Shown here in pieces: positions 1 through 8,330 of a stretch of 64,000 nucleotides of DNA. The DNA is from DATHZQ01 sp963823505 (GTDB lineage Bacteria; Actinomycetota; Acidimicrobiia; Spongiisociales; UBA5794): positions 496,001 through 560,000 of the forward strand of contig CAWGLY010000005.1 of the NCBI GenBank assembly GCA_963823505.1. The letters run 5' to 3'. Within the stretch, counting starts at the first letter, position 1. Each line of letters opens with the position of its first letter. A model generated the notes under the pieces. It ran no database searches. It had not been told where the DNA came from and saw nothing but the letters and a program-made list of their open reading frames with translations. A program made the position numbers and the translations under genes.

Positions 1-1846
1 ATCCCTCGTTGGAGATGTCGTCGTTGGTGACCTTGGCGACGAGCTTGCGGGCGTTGGGTCCCCACACCCCGACGGTGCAGATCGACGAAGTCATGTCCTG
101 CATCGCCACCGAGCCGTCCTCGGGCAGCCACTTCCGGAACCAGTACGCGTCGCGGCCGCCGTCGAAGCCGCCCGTCACCACCCGGAAGTGACGATCGCCG
201 AGCCGAAGAATGGTGAGGTCGGAGCGGAAGCCGCCCTGTTCGTTGAGCAACGGGGTGTAGATGGCGGATCCGACCGGCCGGTCGCACTTGTTGACCGCCA
301 TGTGCTCGATGTACTCGACCACGCCGGGCCCGGTGAAGTCGAAAATGGCGAAAGCGGTGAGGTCGATCATCGCGACGCTCTCCCGTAACGCAAGATGCTC
401 GGCATTCTGGATCGGTGACCACCACCTGGCGTCCCACTCATGGGGTCTGTCGGCAATCTGGTCGCGGTACGTGTCCACGAGGCCTGCGTTGGACTCGTAC
501 CAGTGCGGCCGTTCCCAACCTCCCGCCTCGAAGTACACGGCGCCGAGCTCCTGGGTCCGTGGATGGAAGGGGCTGATGCGGTGGTTGCGCTGCGAGTTCC
601 ATTGCTCTCGCGGATGCACGATGCCGTAGGTCTTGTTGAAGTGCTCGGCGCAGCGCTCGAGGATGTGCGCCTCGCTGCGCTGGTATGCGTAGAACCGGCT
701 CACGTCGGAGGCGTGGGGGTCGATTTCCGGGTAGCCGTGAGTCATCCACTCCGCGAGCGCCCTACCGGTACCAGGCCCCTCCTTGATCCAGATGGCGGCA
801 CACGACCAGAGGTTCTTCACCTCGACCGTCTCACCGACGAGCGGCATCGCATCAGGGGTGAGCGACAGCAGCCCGTTGATGCCGTACTTGATCTCCGCAT
901 CGCCGAGGAATGGCATCAGCTCGAGTGCCTGCTCGAGCTGCGGGTCGAAGTCGTCCATCGTCAGCGGGAGTTCGGTGGGGGAGAGGCGGGACTCTTCGAT
1001 GGATGGGATGGTGTCGGGGTGGTGGAAGATGGGGCGGTGGGCATACGAGCCGACTTCCATCGACCCTGCAGTCTGCCGCTCGTAGCAGAAGGTGTCCATG
1101 TCGCGCACGATGGGGTAGCCGATCTCGTTGTTGGTGGCCTGGAGGGCTTCCAGCGGACCTACGTCGATCATCTGGTGCACGGCGGGGGTCAGCGGGATGG
1201 TGGCTCCCGCCATCGCCGCAATCCGAGGGCTCCACACACCGCAGGCGATGACCACGTGCTCGGCGGCGATGTGGCCTCGGTCCGTGGTGACTCCTGTGAC
1301 CCGCCCGTTGTCGACGGTGATGTCGGTCACCTCGACATTCGGGACGGTGGTCAACGCCTCGAGTTCGATGGCCCGCTCCCGCATGAGCGTGCCGGCCTGG
1401 AGGGAGTCCACCACGGACACACTCGGCGTGTAGAAGCCTCCGAGGACGACGTCCTCGTTGATGAACGGAACCATCTCCTTGACCTCTGGGGGCGTGAGCA
1501 GCCGAGCCTCGATACCCCACGTCGTGGCCGACGTCATTCTCCGCTTCAGCTCTTCGAGACGAGCCTCGGTGCGGGCAACTTCGATGCCACCACAGGTGGT
1601 GTTCACGCCCATTTCCTCGTACTGCCGCTGGCTATCGAGGGTCAGCGCCGCCATTTCCTTGTTGTGGTCGACGGGGAAGATGAAGTTCGAGGCGTGCCCG
1701 GTCGACCCACCGGGGTTGGGCAGCGGGCCTTTGTCGATCTGCACGATGTCTCGCCATCCGAGTTCGGCGAGGTGCATGACCACGGAGTTTCCGACGATCC
1801 CGGCACCAATCACGACAGCCCGTGCGCTCGTGGGTAGATCGCTCAC
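1..1846 (-). CDS. FAD-dependent dimethylglycine/sarcosine dehydrogenase-like protein with GcvT domain (3' end off window)
   Basis: Open reading frame running off the left edge, so only the first 615 codons are present; whole family members are usually about 800 residues. It starts at a GTG preceded by AAGGAG about eight bases upstream. Residues 11-19 form the Rossmann GxGxxG motif (VVIGAGIVG) of a DAO-type FAD oxidoreductase, and GSTGHASN near residue 46 matches the place where dimethylglycine dehydrogenases attach FAD through histidine. From about residue 430 the protein changes to an aminomethyltransferase (GcvT-like) domain, which in this family passes the released one-carbon unit to tetrahydrofolate. 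It is transcribed away from the corrinoid operon that starts at 2166. In context it probably oxidises an N-methyl amine left by the corrinoid methyltransferase, such as dimethylglycine. The exact substrate cannot be read from sequence. Confidence 0.88.
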   Translation of the reverse strand, partial: MSDLPTSARAVVIGAGIVGNSVVMHLAELGWRDIVQIDKGPLPNPGGSTGHASNFIFPVDHNKEMAALTLDSQRQYEEMGVNTTCGGIEVARTEARLEELKRRMTSATTWGIEARLLTPPEVKEMVPFINEDVVLGGFYTPSVSVVDSLQAGTLMRERAIELEALTTVPNVEVTDITVDNGRVTGVTTDRGHIAAEHVVIACGVWSPRIAAMAGATIPLTPAVHQMIDVGPLEALQATNNEIGYPIVRDMDTFCYERQTAGSMEVGSYAHRPIFHHPDTIPSIEESRLSPTELPLTMDDFDPQLEQALELMPFLGDAEIKYGINGLLSLTPDAMPLVGETVEVKNLWSCAAIWIKEGPGTGRALAEWMTHGYPEIDPHASDVSRFYAYQRSEAHILERCAEHFNKTYGIVHPREQWNSQRNHRISPFHPRTQELGAVYFEAGGWERPHWYESNAGLVDTYRDQIADRPHEWDARWWSPIQNAEHLALRESVAMIDLTAFAIFDFTGPGVVEYIEHMAVNKCDRPVGSAIYTPLLNEQGGFRSDLTILRLGDRHFRVVTGGFDGGRDAYWFRKWLPEDGSVAMQDMTSSICTVGVWGPNARKLVAKVTNDDISNEG

Positions 1847-1945
1847 GTTCAGCTCCTTGTCGCCACTCGGATGTTGCGCCAGTCGATGGGGCAGTCGGAG
1901 AGGGGGAGGCCCTGTGATCCGGCCGCTGGAGTCGCAGGCGGAGTG

Positions 1946-1974
1946 CCACGATGCGGCACGTTGCTACATCGTGG
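1946..1974. promoter_or_regulatory. Inverted repeat CCACGATG-N13-CATCGTGG, candidate operator
   Basis: A perfect 8-bp inverted repeat lies in the 319-bp gap between the divergent oxidoreductase and the corrinoid operon. A third copy of CCACGATG lies at 2081-2088 in the same gap. Three copies of one 8-mer within 143 bp is far more than chance predicts, so a shared regulator for both divergent units is a reasonable inference. No regulator gene is present in this part of the window. Confidence 0.4.
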
Positions 1975-2073
1975 GACATTACCGCCCCGCCGCAGGAGCC
2001 GCATCCCCGTCAGCGTGCCATCGACCGACCGTTCAGCCGGGCAGATGGGTAGCCTCGGCTGAATCCCAAGAGG

Positions 2074-2088
2074 TATAGTTCCACGATG
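2074..2088 (+). promoter_or_regulatory. Candidate -10 element TATAGT overlapped by operator half-site
   Basis: TATAGT at 2074-2079 resembles a sigma-70 type -10 box and would give a leader of about 80 bases before the ATG at 2166. I see no good -35 box at the matching distance. The CCACGATG copy at 2081-2088 would sit over the transcription start, a position typical of repressor sites. Confidence 0.3.
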
Positions 2089-2165
2089 CAGGACAGTACC
2101 GCATCATGGAACGGACAGCCTGCGGAACGCCCGGCTGGGCACGTCACAACATCGGTGGATCAGCT

Positions 2166-2870
2166 ATGAGCGACGACGGAGATCTCGACCTGTCCGCATT
2201 GGCGGACTTTGAGCTCACCGAACAGATGCACGACGATCTCTACGACGGCCTCGCCGACGAGATCGTGGAGGGTACGAATATCCTCCTGAGTCGTGGTTGG
2301 ACCGCATCCCGGGTGCTCGACGAGGCCCTCGTCGAGGGCATGCGCATCGTCGGCATCGACTTCCGCGACGGCATCCTGTTCGTGCCCGAGGTGCTCCTCG
2401 CTGCCAACGCCATGAAGGCCGGCATGGCCATCCTGCGTCCGCTGCTCGCCGAAACCGGAGCGGAGACCGTCGGCACGGTCGTGATCGGCACCGTCAAGGG
2501 TGACATCCACGACATCGGCAAGAACCTCGTGGCGATGATGCTCGAGGGCGCCGGGTTCGAGGTGATTGACCTCGGCATCAACACCGACGTCGACGAGTAC
2601 CTGGCCGCGCTCGACGAGCACAACCCGGACATCCTCGGCATGTCGGCATTGCTCACGACCACGATGCCGTACATGAAGGTCGTCATCGACGCGATGAAGG
2701 ACCGGGGCATCCGGGACGACTACCTCGTCTTCGTCGGCGGTGCGCCGCTCAACGAGGAGTTCGGCGCTGCCGTGGGCGCCGACGCCTACTGCCGAGATGC
2801 CGCCGTTGCGGCCGAGTCGGCCAAAGAGATGGTTGCACGCCGTCGGATGCTGGCTGCCGAGGATGCCTGA
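2166..2870 (+). CDS. Corrinoid (B12-binding) protein of a methyltransferase system, MttC/MtgC type
   Basis: 234 residues with the two-part fold of methyltransferase corrinoid proteins: an N-terminal helical cap (about 20-100) and a cobalamin-binding Rossmann domain (about 103-225). The signature GDIHDIGKN holds the DxHxxG motif, and H115 is the predicted lower cobalt ligand. GINTDVDEYL and the late FVGGAPL segment also fit the B12 fold. The protein would carry the methyl group from the MttB-family enzyme (6783-8321) to the methyl-THF methyltransferase (3857-4762). An in-frame ATG at 2106 is possible, but the homologous part begins after 2166. It is the first gene of a run of seven, and its stop overlaps the next start by eight bases. 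Confidence 0.93.
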   Translation: MSDDGDLDLSALADFELTEQMHDDLYDGLADEIVEGTNILLSRGWTASRVLDEALVEGMRIVGIDFRDGILFVPEVLLAANAMKAGMAILRPLLAETGAETVGTVVIGTVKGDIHDIGKNLVAMMLEGAGFEVIDLGINTDVDEYLAALDEHNPDILGMSALLTTTMPYMKVVIDAMKDRGIRDDYLVFVGGAPLNEEFGAAVGADAYCRDAAVAAESAKEMVARRRMLAAEDA

Positions 2871-3510
2871 AACGGCGCACCCCCGGGTGCTCGTGCTCGC
2901 CTGCGGGGCGTTGACAAGAGAGATTCTCGACATCGTGCGCTGCAACCGCTGGGCCCACGTGACAGTCGAGTCCCTACCCGCCGACCTGCACAACCGGCCG
3001 GAACGCATCCCCGACGCCGTTGCCGCGAGGCTCGAAGCACGACGCGACCAGTACGACTCCATCCTGGTGGGCTATGCCGATTGCGGCACGGGAGGGCATC
3101 TCGACGCGGTCGTCGAGGAGTACGGTGCGGTGCGTCTTCCCGGAGCGCATTGCTACGAATTCTTCTCCACCGCCCCGGTGTTTGCTGCGATAGCCGGCGA
3201 CGAGATCGGGACCTTCTATCTCACGGACTACCTGGCACGCCACTTCGATCGGATCGTATGGGAAGGGCTTGGGCTCGATCGCCATCCCGAGCTGCTCGAT
3301 GCCTACTTCGGCAATTACACCCGCGTCGCATATCTGTCGCAGCGGGCGACGCCGGACCTGATCGCTCGCAGCGAGGCGGCAGCCGAACGGCTCGGTCTCG
3401 ACTTTGAGCATCGCCCTGTCGGGTACGGCGATCTCGAGCCGGCGCTGCGCAACGTGGCTCTTCGCAGAGGCGACCAGCTCCTGCCCATGCCGGTGCCGGT
3501 CGCATCGTGA
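2863..3510 (+). CDS. DUF1638 family protein
   Basis: 215 residues, starting at an ATG inside the last codons of the corrinoid gene. The pattern of LVLACGALTREI near the N-terminus, VGYADCGTGG in the middle and HCYEFF afterwards is that of DUF1638, a cysteine-containing family often found beside MttB-type methyltransferases and corrinoid proteins. Its biochemical role is not established. The conserved cysteines and histidines suggest metal or cofactor binding, perhaps in corrinoid handling, but that is inference. The tight overlaps on both sides show that it belongs to the demethylation operon. Confidence 0.85.
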   Translation: MPETAHPRVLVLACGALTREILDIVRCNRWAHVTVESLPADLHNRPERIPDAVAARLEARRDQYDSILVGYADCGTGGHLDAVVEEYGAVRLPGAHCYEFFSTAPVFAAIAGDEIGTFYLTDYLARHFDRIVWEGLGLDRHPELLDAYFGNYTRVAYLSQRATPDLIARSEAAAERLGLDFEHRPVGYGDLEPALRNVALRRGDQLLPMPVPVAS

Positions 3511-3857
3511 GGGGCAATCGCCCCGGTGGGAGGAATGCCGGCGCAACCCCCGAGCTGATCACGATCCTGTGGCGCGACATCCCCGCTCAGGTCACTGCAC
3601 GAGACGGGCGACGCAAGGCCAGCGTCCAGTTGCACGAGCGCTTTCAGATCGCGGTCGACCGGGCTGCCGTCGTGGCCGGCAAGAAGACCACCAACGAGTA
3701 CCTCGACGAATGGCGACGGGAGTCGCGCCCCTGTGGTGACGACCTCCAAGACGAGGTCGAGGCGGAGGTCGCCACGCTCGATGCCAGATTCACCCCAGCC
3801 GTACTGCAGCGTCTGATCGACGCCGGGGGCATCGACGAGACCCAGGGAGACCTCTGA
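3507..3857 (+). CDS. PF13769-like ('virulence factor') small protein of corrinoid operon
   Basis: 116 residues from a GTG that overlaps the stop of the DUF1638 gene (GTGA). The core from ELITILWRDIPAQV to about residue 90 matches the short domain catalogued as 'virulence factor' (PF13769). That name is historical. Members commonly sit next to methyl-THF:corrinoid methyltransferases, as here, and a role in virulence is not implied. It is rich in charged residues, with no signal peptide or membrane segment. Its stop overlaps the next ATG by one base (TGATG), so translation is coupled. The function is unknown; an accessory role in corrinoid methyl transfer is the best guess. Confidence 0.7.
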   Translation: MRGNRPGGRNAGATPELITILWRDIPAQVTARDGRRKASVQLHERFQIAVDRAAVVAGKKTTNEYLDEWRRESRPCGDDLQDEVEAEVATLDARFTPAVLQRLIDAGGIDETQGDL

Positions 3858-4762
3858 TGACCGACACCGTTGTGGGCTCGGCCACGCGAGAAGTCGTCAT
3901 CGGCTCCGGCCGGCCTTTCGTCGTGATAGGCGAGCGCATCAACCCGACGGGGCGCAAGCTGCTCGCAGAAGAGATGCGCAGCGGCGACTACAGCAGGGTG
4001 GAGAGCGACGCCCTCGCCCAGGTCGCCGCCGGGGCCCCGATGCTCGATGTCAACGCCGGGATCCCGCTTGCGGACGAGCCCGCCATCCTGGCCGCCGCTA
4101 TCGAGCTGGTGCAGTCGATCACCGACGTTCCGTTGTCGATCGACTCGTCGATCATCGAAGCGTTGGAGCGCGGGCTGTCGGTGTACAAGGGCAAGGCGCT
4201 GGTCAACTCGGTTACGGGGGAGGACGCAACGCTGCACAGGGTGCTCCCGCTCGTTGCCCGCCATGGTGCAGCGGTGGTGGCGATCACCAACGACGAAACC
4301 GGTATCTCCGAGGATCCCGACGTGAGGTTCGAGGTTGCCCGCAAGATCGTCGGTGTTGCCGCCGACTACGGCATCGGCGTCGAGGACGTCGTCGTGGACC
4401 CGTTGGTGATGCCAATCGGTGCGATGGCCACCGCGGGGCAGCAGGTCTTGCGCCTGGTGGGCCGCCTCAGGGACGAGCTGCGGGTCAACACCACGTGCGG
4501 CGCCTCGAACGTCAGCTTTGGTCTCCCCAACCGGCCGGGCATCAACGCCGCATTCCTCTCGATGGCGATCGGCGCCGGTCTGACCTCCGCCATCACCAAC
4601 CCTTTGGAACCCGAGATCATGCGGGCCGTTCGTGCGGCGGATGTGCTGATGGGCGTCGACAAGGACTGTGCGACGTGGATTCGCAGCTACCGGCAGCCGG
4701 CAGCTCCCGGCACCGATGGAGCGAGGCGACGCACCAACCGCCGCCGTTCCGCACCCGCCTGA
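3857..4762 (+). CDS. Methyltetrahydrofolate:corrinoid methyltransferase (pterin-binding TIM barrel)
   Basis: 301 residues. The pterin-binding barrel is clear: VIGERINPTGRK at residues 23-34, the DVNAG strand near 57, PLSIDSS near 92, NSVTGED near 113, and a C-terminal asparagine-rich NTTCGASNVSFGLPNR loop that holds the pterin. This is the AcsE/MtvA/MtrH-like family, which moves methyl groups between a corrinoid protein and tetrahydrofolate. In this operon it would take the methyl from the corrinoid protein to form methyl-THF. The final 25 residues are a basic, low-complexity tail. It starts one base inside the previous stop and is followed after 11 bases by the activator gene. Confidence 0.92.
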   Translation: MTDTVVGSATREVVIGSGRPFVVIGERINPTGRKLLAEEMRSGDYSRVESDALAQVAAGAPMLDVNAGIPLADEPAILAAAIELVQSITDVPLSIDSSIIEALERGLSVYKGKALVNSVTGEDATLHRVLPLVARHGAAVVAITNDETGISEDPDVRFEVARKIVGVAADYGIGVEDVVVDPLVMPIGAMATAGQQVLRLVGRLRDELRVNTTCGASNVSFGLPNRPGINAAFLSMAIGAGLTSAITNPLEPEIMRAVRAADVLMGVDKDCATWIRSYRQPAAPGTDGARRRTNRRRSAPA

Positions 4763-4773
4763 CGGGATCGATC

Positions 4774-6786
4774 GTGACGCCTGACCACCGTGTCGTGTTC
4801 ACTCCTTCCGGCCTTGAAACCAAGGTCGCCGACGGCACGTCGGTGCTCGATGCGGCCCGGCAGGCAGGGGCAGACCTCGACTCGGTGTGCGGGGGACGGG
4901 GCATCTGCGGCCGCTGTCTCGTGGCACCGGGATTCGGGCAGTTCAGCAAGTGGTCGCTGACGTCTGTCGCCGAGGCGCTGGGACCGTGGTCGGACAACGA
5001 GACCAAGTACGACTCGAGGAAGGGCATGCCGGTTGATCGCCGGCTCGGCTGCGGTGCCACGGTTCTTGGTGACCTCGTCATCGACGTCCCGCCAACCAGC
5101 CAGGTCCACAAGCAGGTCGTCCGCAAGGACCTCGCGACGGGTCCGCTGACCGTCGATCCCCTCGTCGATCTGCACTACATCGAGACCGCAGCCAACGTGC
5201 TTGGCAGCGAGGTCAGCGACCTGGAGACGGTGACGCTTGCATTGGCGGAGCAATGGGAACTGGCCGAGGTGGACGTCGAACCCCGGGTGCTGCAAGACCT
5301 CCATCGAGTACTCACCGAAGGTGCGGGGGCCGTCACCGTGGCCGTCCGTGACGAGCACGCGGTGGTTGCGGCGTGGCCAGGCTACGTCGACCGAGCCGTC
5401 GGCGTCGCGGTCGACATCGGCTCCACGACCATCGCTGGATACCTGTGCGACCTCGACAGCGGCGAGCTGCTCGCCACGGCAGGCGCGATGAATCCCCAAA
5501 TCCGGTTCGGGGAGGACCTCATGAGCAGAGTCTCGTACGTGATGATGCATGAGGACGGTCGGGCGCAACTGACGGATGTACTCAGGGCTGCGGTGGACGG
5601 CGTGGTCGGAGAGTTGGTGGACGCCGTCGATCTGCCGCGGGATCGAGTACTCGACGTGTTCCTGGTCGGCAATCCCGTGATGCAGCATTTCTATCTCGGT
5701 TTCGACCCGACGCCGCTCGGAACGGCGCCGTTCACGCTGGCGACCTGCCGCATGACCTCGGTGTATGCGGGCGACGTCGGACTCGACGCCCCGAACGCCA
5801 CTGCCACGTTTGGTCCCTGCATCGCGGGCCACGTCGGTGCCGACACCGCAGGGGCGATACTCGCAGAAGGTCCTCACCGATCGGAAGCCGTGCAACTGTT
5901 GGTCGACGTGGGGACGAACGCAGAGATCGTCCTCGGCCATCGTGGCGGTCTGTTTGCCGCCTCGAGCCCGACCGGACCGGCGCTGGAGGGCGGGGAGATC
6001 AGTTGTGGTGTTCGTGCCACTGCTGGCGCCATCGAGCGGGTGCGCATCGACCGGCAGAGCCTCGAGCCACGATTTCGGGTCATCGGTGCCGAGCTCTGGT
6101 CGGATGAAGACGGTTTTGCGGCTGAGACGCAAGGGCTGGCGATCGCAGGGGTTTGCGGATCGGGCATCGTCGAGGTCATCGCCGAACTCTTCCTGACCGG
6201 AGTCGTGGACGTCCGTGGCCGAATCGACGGGGGCATGGCGGACCGGACCGATCGCGTCGTGCCGGATGGCCGGACGTTTGCGTACGTGCTGCACCGGGGT
6301 AGCCCCGAGCTGCGCATCACCCAAAACGACGTCCGGGCCATCCAACTTGCCAAGGCCGCGTTGCGTGCGGGTATCGACCTGCTGCGGGAGCGATCGGGCC
6401 TCGAGGCGATCGACACCATCCGGCTGGCCGGGGCGTTCGGGTCGCACATCGATCCGCTCTACGCAATGGTGCTTGGGCTGATCCCCGACTTACCGCTCGG
6501 GATGGCCGGTGCCGCGGGCAACGCGTCCGGTCTGGGAGCAGTGCGTGCACTGCTGTCGCGCCGCGAACGGACCGAGATGGCCGAAGTCACGGAAGCCGTG
6601 ACCAAGATCGAGACGGCGACGGAGCCGCGGTTTCAGGACCTCTTTGTTGCTGCGATGGCGTTTCCCCACGAGACGGAGCCCACCCCACACCTGGCCGAGG
6701 TGATCGTTCTCCCGACCGCAAAGACCACAGATGCGGCCGCAAGCGGGCGACGTCGCCGGCGCACAGCAACCAAGGAGGCGGAATGA
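4774..6786 (+). CDS. Reductive activator of corrinoid proteins (RACo-type, 2Fe-2S ferredoxin plus ASKHA ATPase, DUF4445)
   Basis: 670 residues from a GTG. The N-terminus is a plant-type 2Fe-2S ferredoxin with ligands C39, C45, C48 and C93 (VCGGRGICGRC, then LGCGA). A linker leads to an actin-like ASKHA domain that begins at GVAVDIGSTTIAGYL and contains VDVGTNAE and the late RLAGAFG motif. This is the arrangement of RACo and DUF4445 activators, which use ATP and an electron donor to bring oxidised Co(II) corrinoid back to Co(I). The long C-terminal tail after about residue 590 is poorly conserved. The stop overlaps the MttB start (ATGA). Confidence 0.92.
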   Translation: MTPDHRVVFTPSGLETKVADGTSVLDAARQAGADLDSVCGGRGICGRCLVAPGFGQFSKWSLTSVAEALGPWSDNETKYDSRKGMPVDRRLGCGATVLGDLVIDVPPTSQVHKQVVRKDLATGPLTVDPLVDLHYIETAANVLGSEVSDLETVTLALAEQWELAEVDVEPRVLQDLHRVLTEGAGAVTVAVRDEHAVVAAWPGYVDRAVGVAVDIGSTTIAGYLCDLDSGELLATAGAMNPQIRFGEDLMSRVSYVMMHEDGRAQLTDVLRAAVDGVVGELVDAVDLPRDRVLDVFLVGNPVMQHFYLGFDPTPLGTAPFTLATCRMTSVYAGDVGLDAPNATATFGPCIAGHVGADTAGAILAEGPHRSEAVQLLVDVGTNAEIVLGHRGGLFAASSPTGPALEGGEISCGVRATAGAIERVRIDRQSLEPRFRVIGAELWSDEDGFAAETQGLAIAGVCGSGIVEVIAELFLTGVVDVRGRIDGGMADRTDRVVPDGRTFAYVLHRGSPELRITQNDVRAIQLAKAALRAGIDLLRERSGLEAIDTIRLAGAFGSHIDPLYAMVLGLIPDLPLGMAGAAGNASGLGAVRALLSRRERTEMAEVTEAVTKIETATEPRFQDLFVAAMAFPHETEPTPHLAEVIVLPTAKTTDAAASGRRRRRTATKEAE

Positions 6787-8321
6787 GCGAAGGTCGGCGG
6801 ACGCGTAGCGGGGGCCGAGCCGCCAGGCAGGCTGCCCGGGTGGCGAGTGCCTTGGAGCAGCAGAAGTTCTTGACGCGTACGCTGGCGCCGCTGGAGGTGC
6901 TGTCCGACGAGGCGCTGTCGCTGATCGAACACAACGCCGACACTCTGCTCGAACAGGTCGGGATCGAGGTCGTCGGGTACGACGAGGCGGTGCGGATCTT
7001 CGCCGCGGCCGGTGCCGACGTCGACGGCACCCGGGTGCGGTTCCCAAGGGAAATGTGCCGGCAGATCATCCAGGCCTCTGCGCCCAAGGTGTTCACCCAG
7101 CATGCCCGCAACCCTGAGCGCTCGGTCGTGATCGGCGACCCCCATCTGGTGTTCGCCCCTGTGTACGGTCCACCCTTCGTCAGGGACCTCGAAGGCGGCC
7201 GCCGCTACGCCACCCTCCAGGATTTTCACAACCTCGCCAAGCTGACGGCGATGTCGCCTGCGCTCCATCATGGGGGCGGGACCTTGTGCGAACCGGTGGA
7301 CGTCCCGGTCAACCAGCGGCATCTCGACATGCTGTACGCCCACGTCAAGTACCACGACAAGCCGTTCATGGGATCGGTGACCCATCCAGATCGTGCCCAG
7401 GACTCGGTGGATCTCGCCAAGGTGGTATTTGGAGCGGACATCGTTGCCGAGAAGACCGTCATGTTGGCGCTGGCCAACGCCAATTCGCCGATGTCCTGGG
7501 ACCACAACATGCTCGGCTCGGCGAAGGTCTACGCAGAGAACAACCAGGCGGTGCTCGTCACTCCGTTCATCCTTGCCGGGGCGATGTCCCCGTCGACGGT
7601 GGCCGCCACGGCAACCCAGACGCTCGCCGAGGCGCTGGCCGGTATGGCTTTCACTCAGATCGTGCGGCCCGGGGCTCCGGTGATCTTCGGTTCTTTCGCC
7701 AGTTCGATGTCGATGCAGTCGGGGGCCCCCACCTTTGGTACTCCTGAGCCGGCGATGATGCTGTATGTCGTTGCCCAGTTGGCGCGTCGCCTGGGCGTAC
7801 CCTTTCGGTCGGGAGGCAACTTCACCGCATCGAAGATCGCGGATGCTCAGGCGGCGTACGAAAGCGCCATGAGCTTCCTCCCCACCGTCCAGGCGGGCGT
7901 GAACTTCGTGCTCCACGCCGCGGGGTGGCTGGAAGGCGGTCTGACCGTCGGCTATGAGAAGTTCATCATCGACGCAGACGAGGCTTCGATGATGGAGCGC
8001 TGGGTGCGCGGCGTCGCAGTGGACGACAACTCCCTTGCGCTGGACGCCATGATCGAGAACGGGCCGGGCCAGCACTTCCTCGGGACGGCGCACACGCTGG
8101 CCAACTTCGAGACCGCGTTCTGGCGCTCAGAGCTTGCGGACAACAACAGCTTCGAGCAGTGGGAGCTGGAAGGCTCGCGAGACGCCATGGTGCGAGCCTC
8201 GGAGAAGTGCAAGCAGATGCTGGCGAGCTACGAGCCGCCTCCTCTCGCTGAAGCGCTCGATGCAGAGCTGATCGAGTGGATCGCGCGCCGCAAAGCCCTG
8301 CTGCCGGACGCCAACCCGTAG
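6783..8321 (+). CDS. MttB-family trimethylamine/betaine:corrinoid methyltransferase (non-pyrrolysine)
   Basis: 512 residues, a full-length member of the MttB superfamily. The frame is open without any internal TAG, so this is the non-pyrrolysine branch. Characterised members of that branch demethylate glycine betaine (MtgB), proline betaine or carnitine rather than trimethylamine. It begins with a basic segment and an ALEQQKF stretch, followed by the barrel with FAPVYGPPF near residue 124 and SPMSWDHNML near 237. It would transfer a methyl group from a quaternary amine to the corrinoid protein at 2166-2870. Glycine betaine is the favoured substrate because of the dimethylglycine-dehydrogenase-like gene and the betaine-type importer nearby, but the substrate is not proved. 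Confidence 0.9.
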   Translation: MSEGRRTRSGGRAARQAARVASALEQQKFLTRTLAPLEVLSDEALSLIEHNADTLLEQVGIEVVGYDEAVRIFAAAGADVDGTRVRFPREMCRQIIQASAPKVFTQHARNPERSVVIGDPHLVFAPVYGPPFVRDLEGGRRYATLQDFHNLAKLTAMSPALHHGGGTLCEPVDVPVNQRHLDMLYAHVKYHDKPFMGSVTHPDRAQDSVDLAKVVFGADIVAEKTVMLALANANSPMSWDHNMLGSAKVYAENNQAVLVTPFILAGAMSPSTVAATATQTLAEALAGMAFTQIVRPGAPVIFGSFASSMSMQSGAPTFGTPEPAMMLYVVAQLARRLGVPFRSGGNFTASKIADAQAAYESAMSFLPTVQAGVNFVLHAAGWLEGGLTVGYEKFIIDADEASMMERWVRGVAVDDNSLALDAMIENGPGQHFLGTAHTLANFETAFWRSELADNNSFEQWELEGSRDAMVRASEKCKQMLASYEPPPLAEALDAELIEWIARRKALLPDANP

Positions 8322-8330
8322 AGGACCACG

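Noticed and set aside
440..1837. Long plus-strand frame of 465 codons
   Set aside because: It is antisense to the FAD oxidoreductase, which has clear motifs and a ribosome site; the plus frame has no family features.
6783..8321. Possible pyrrolysine (TAG) codon in the MttB-family gene
   Set aside because: The frame runs 512 codons without an internal TAG; it is the non-pyrrolysine branch.
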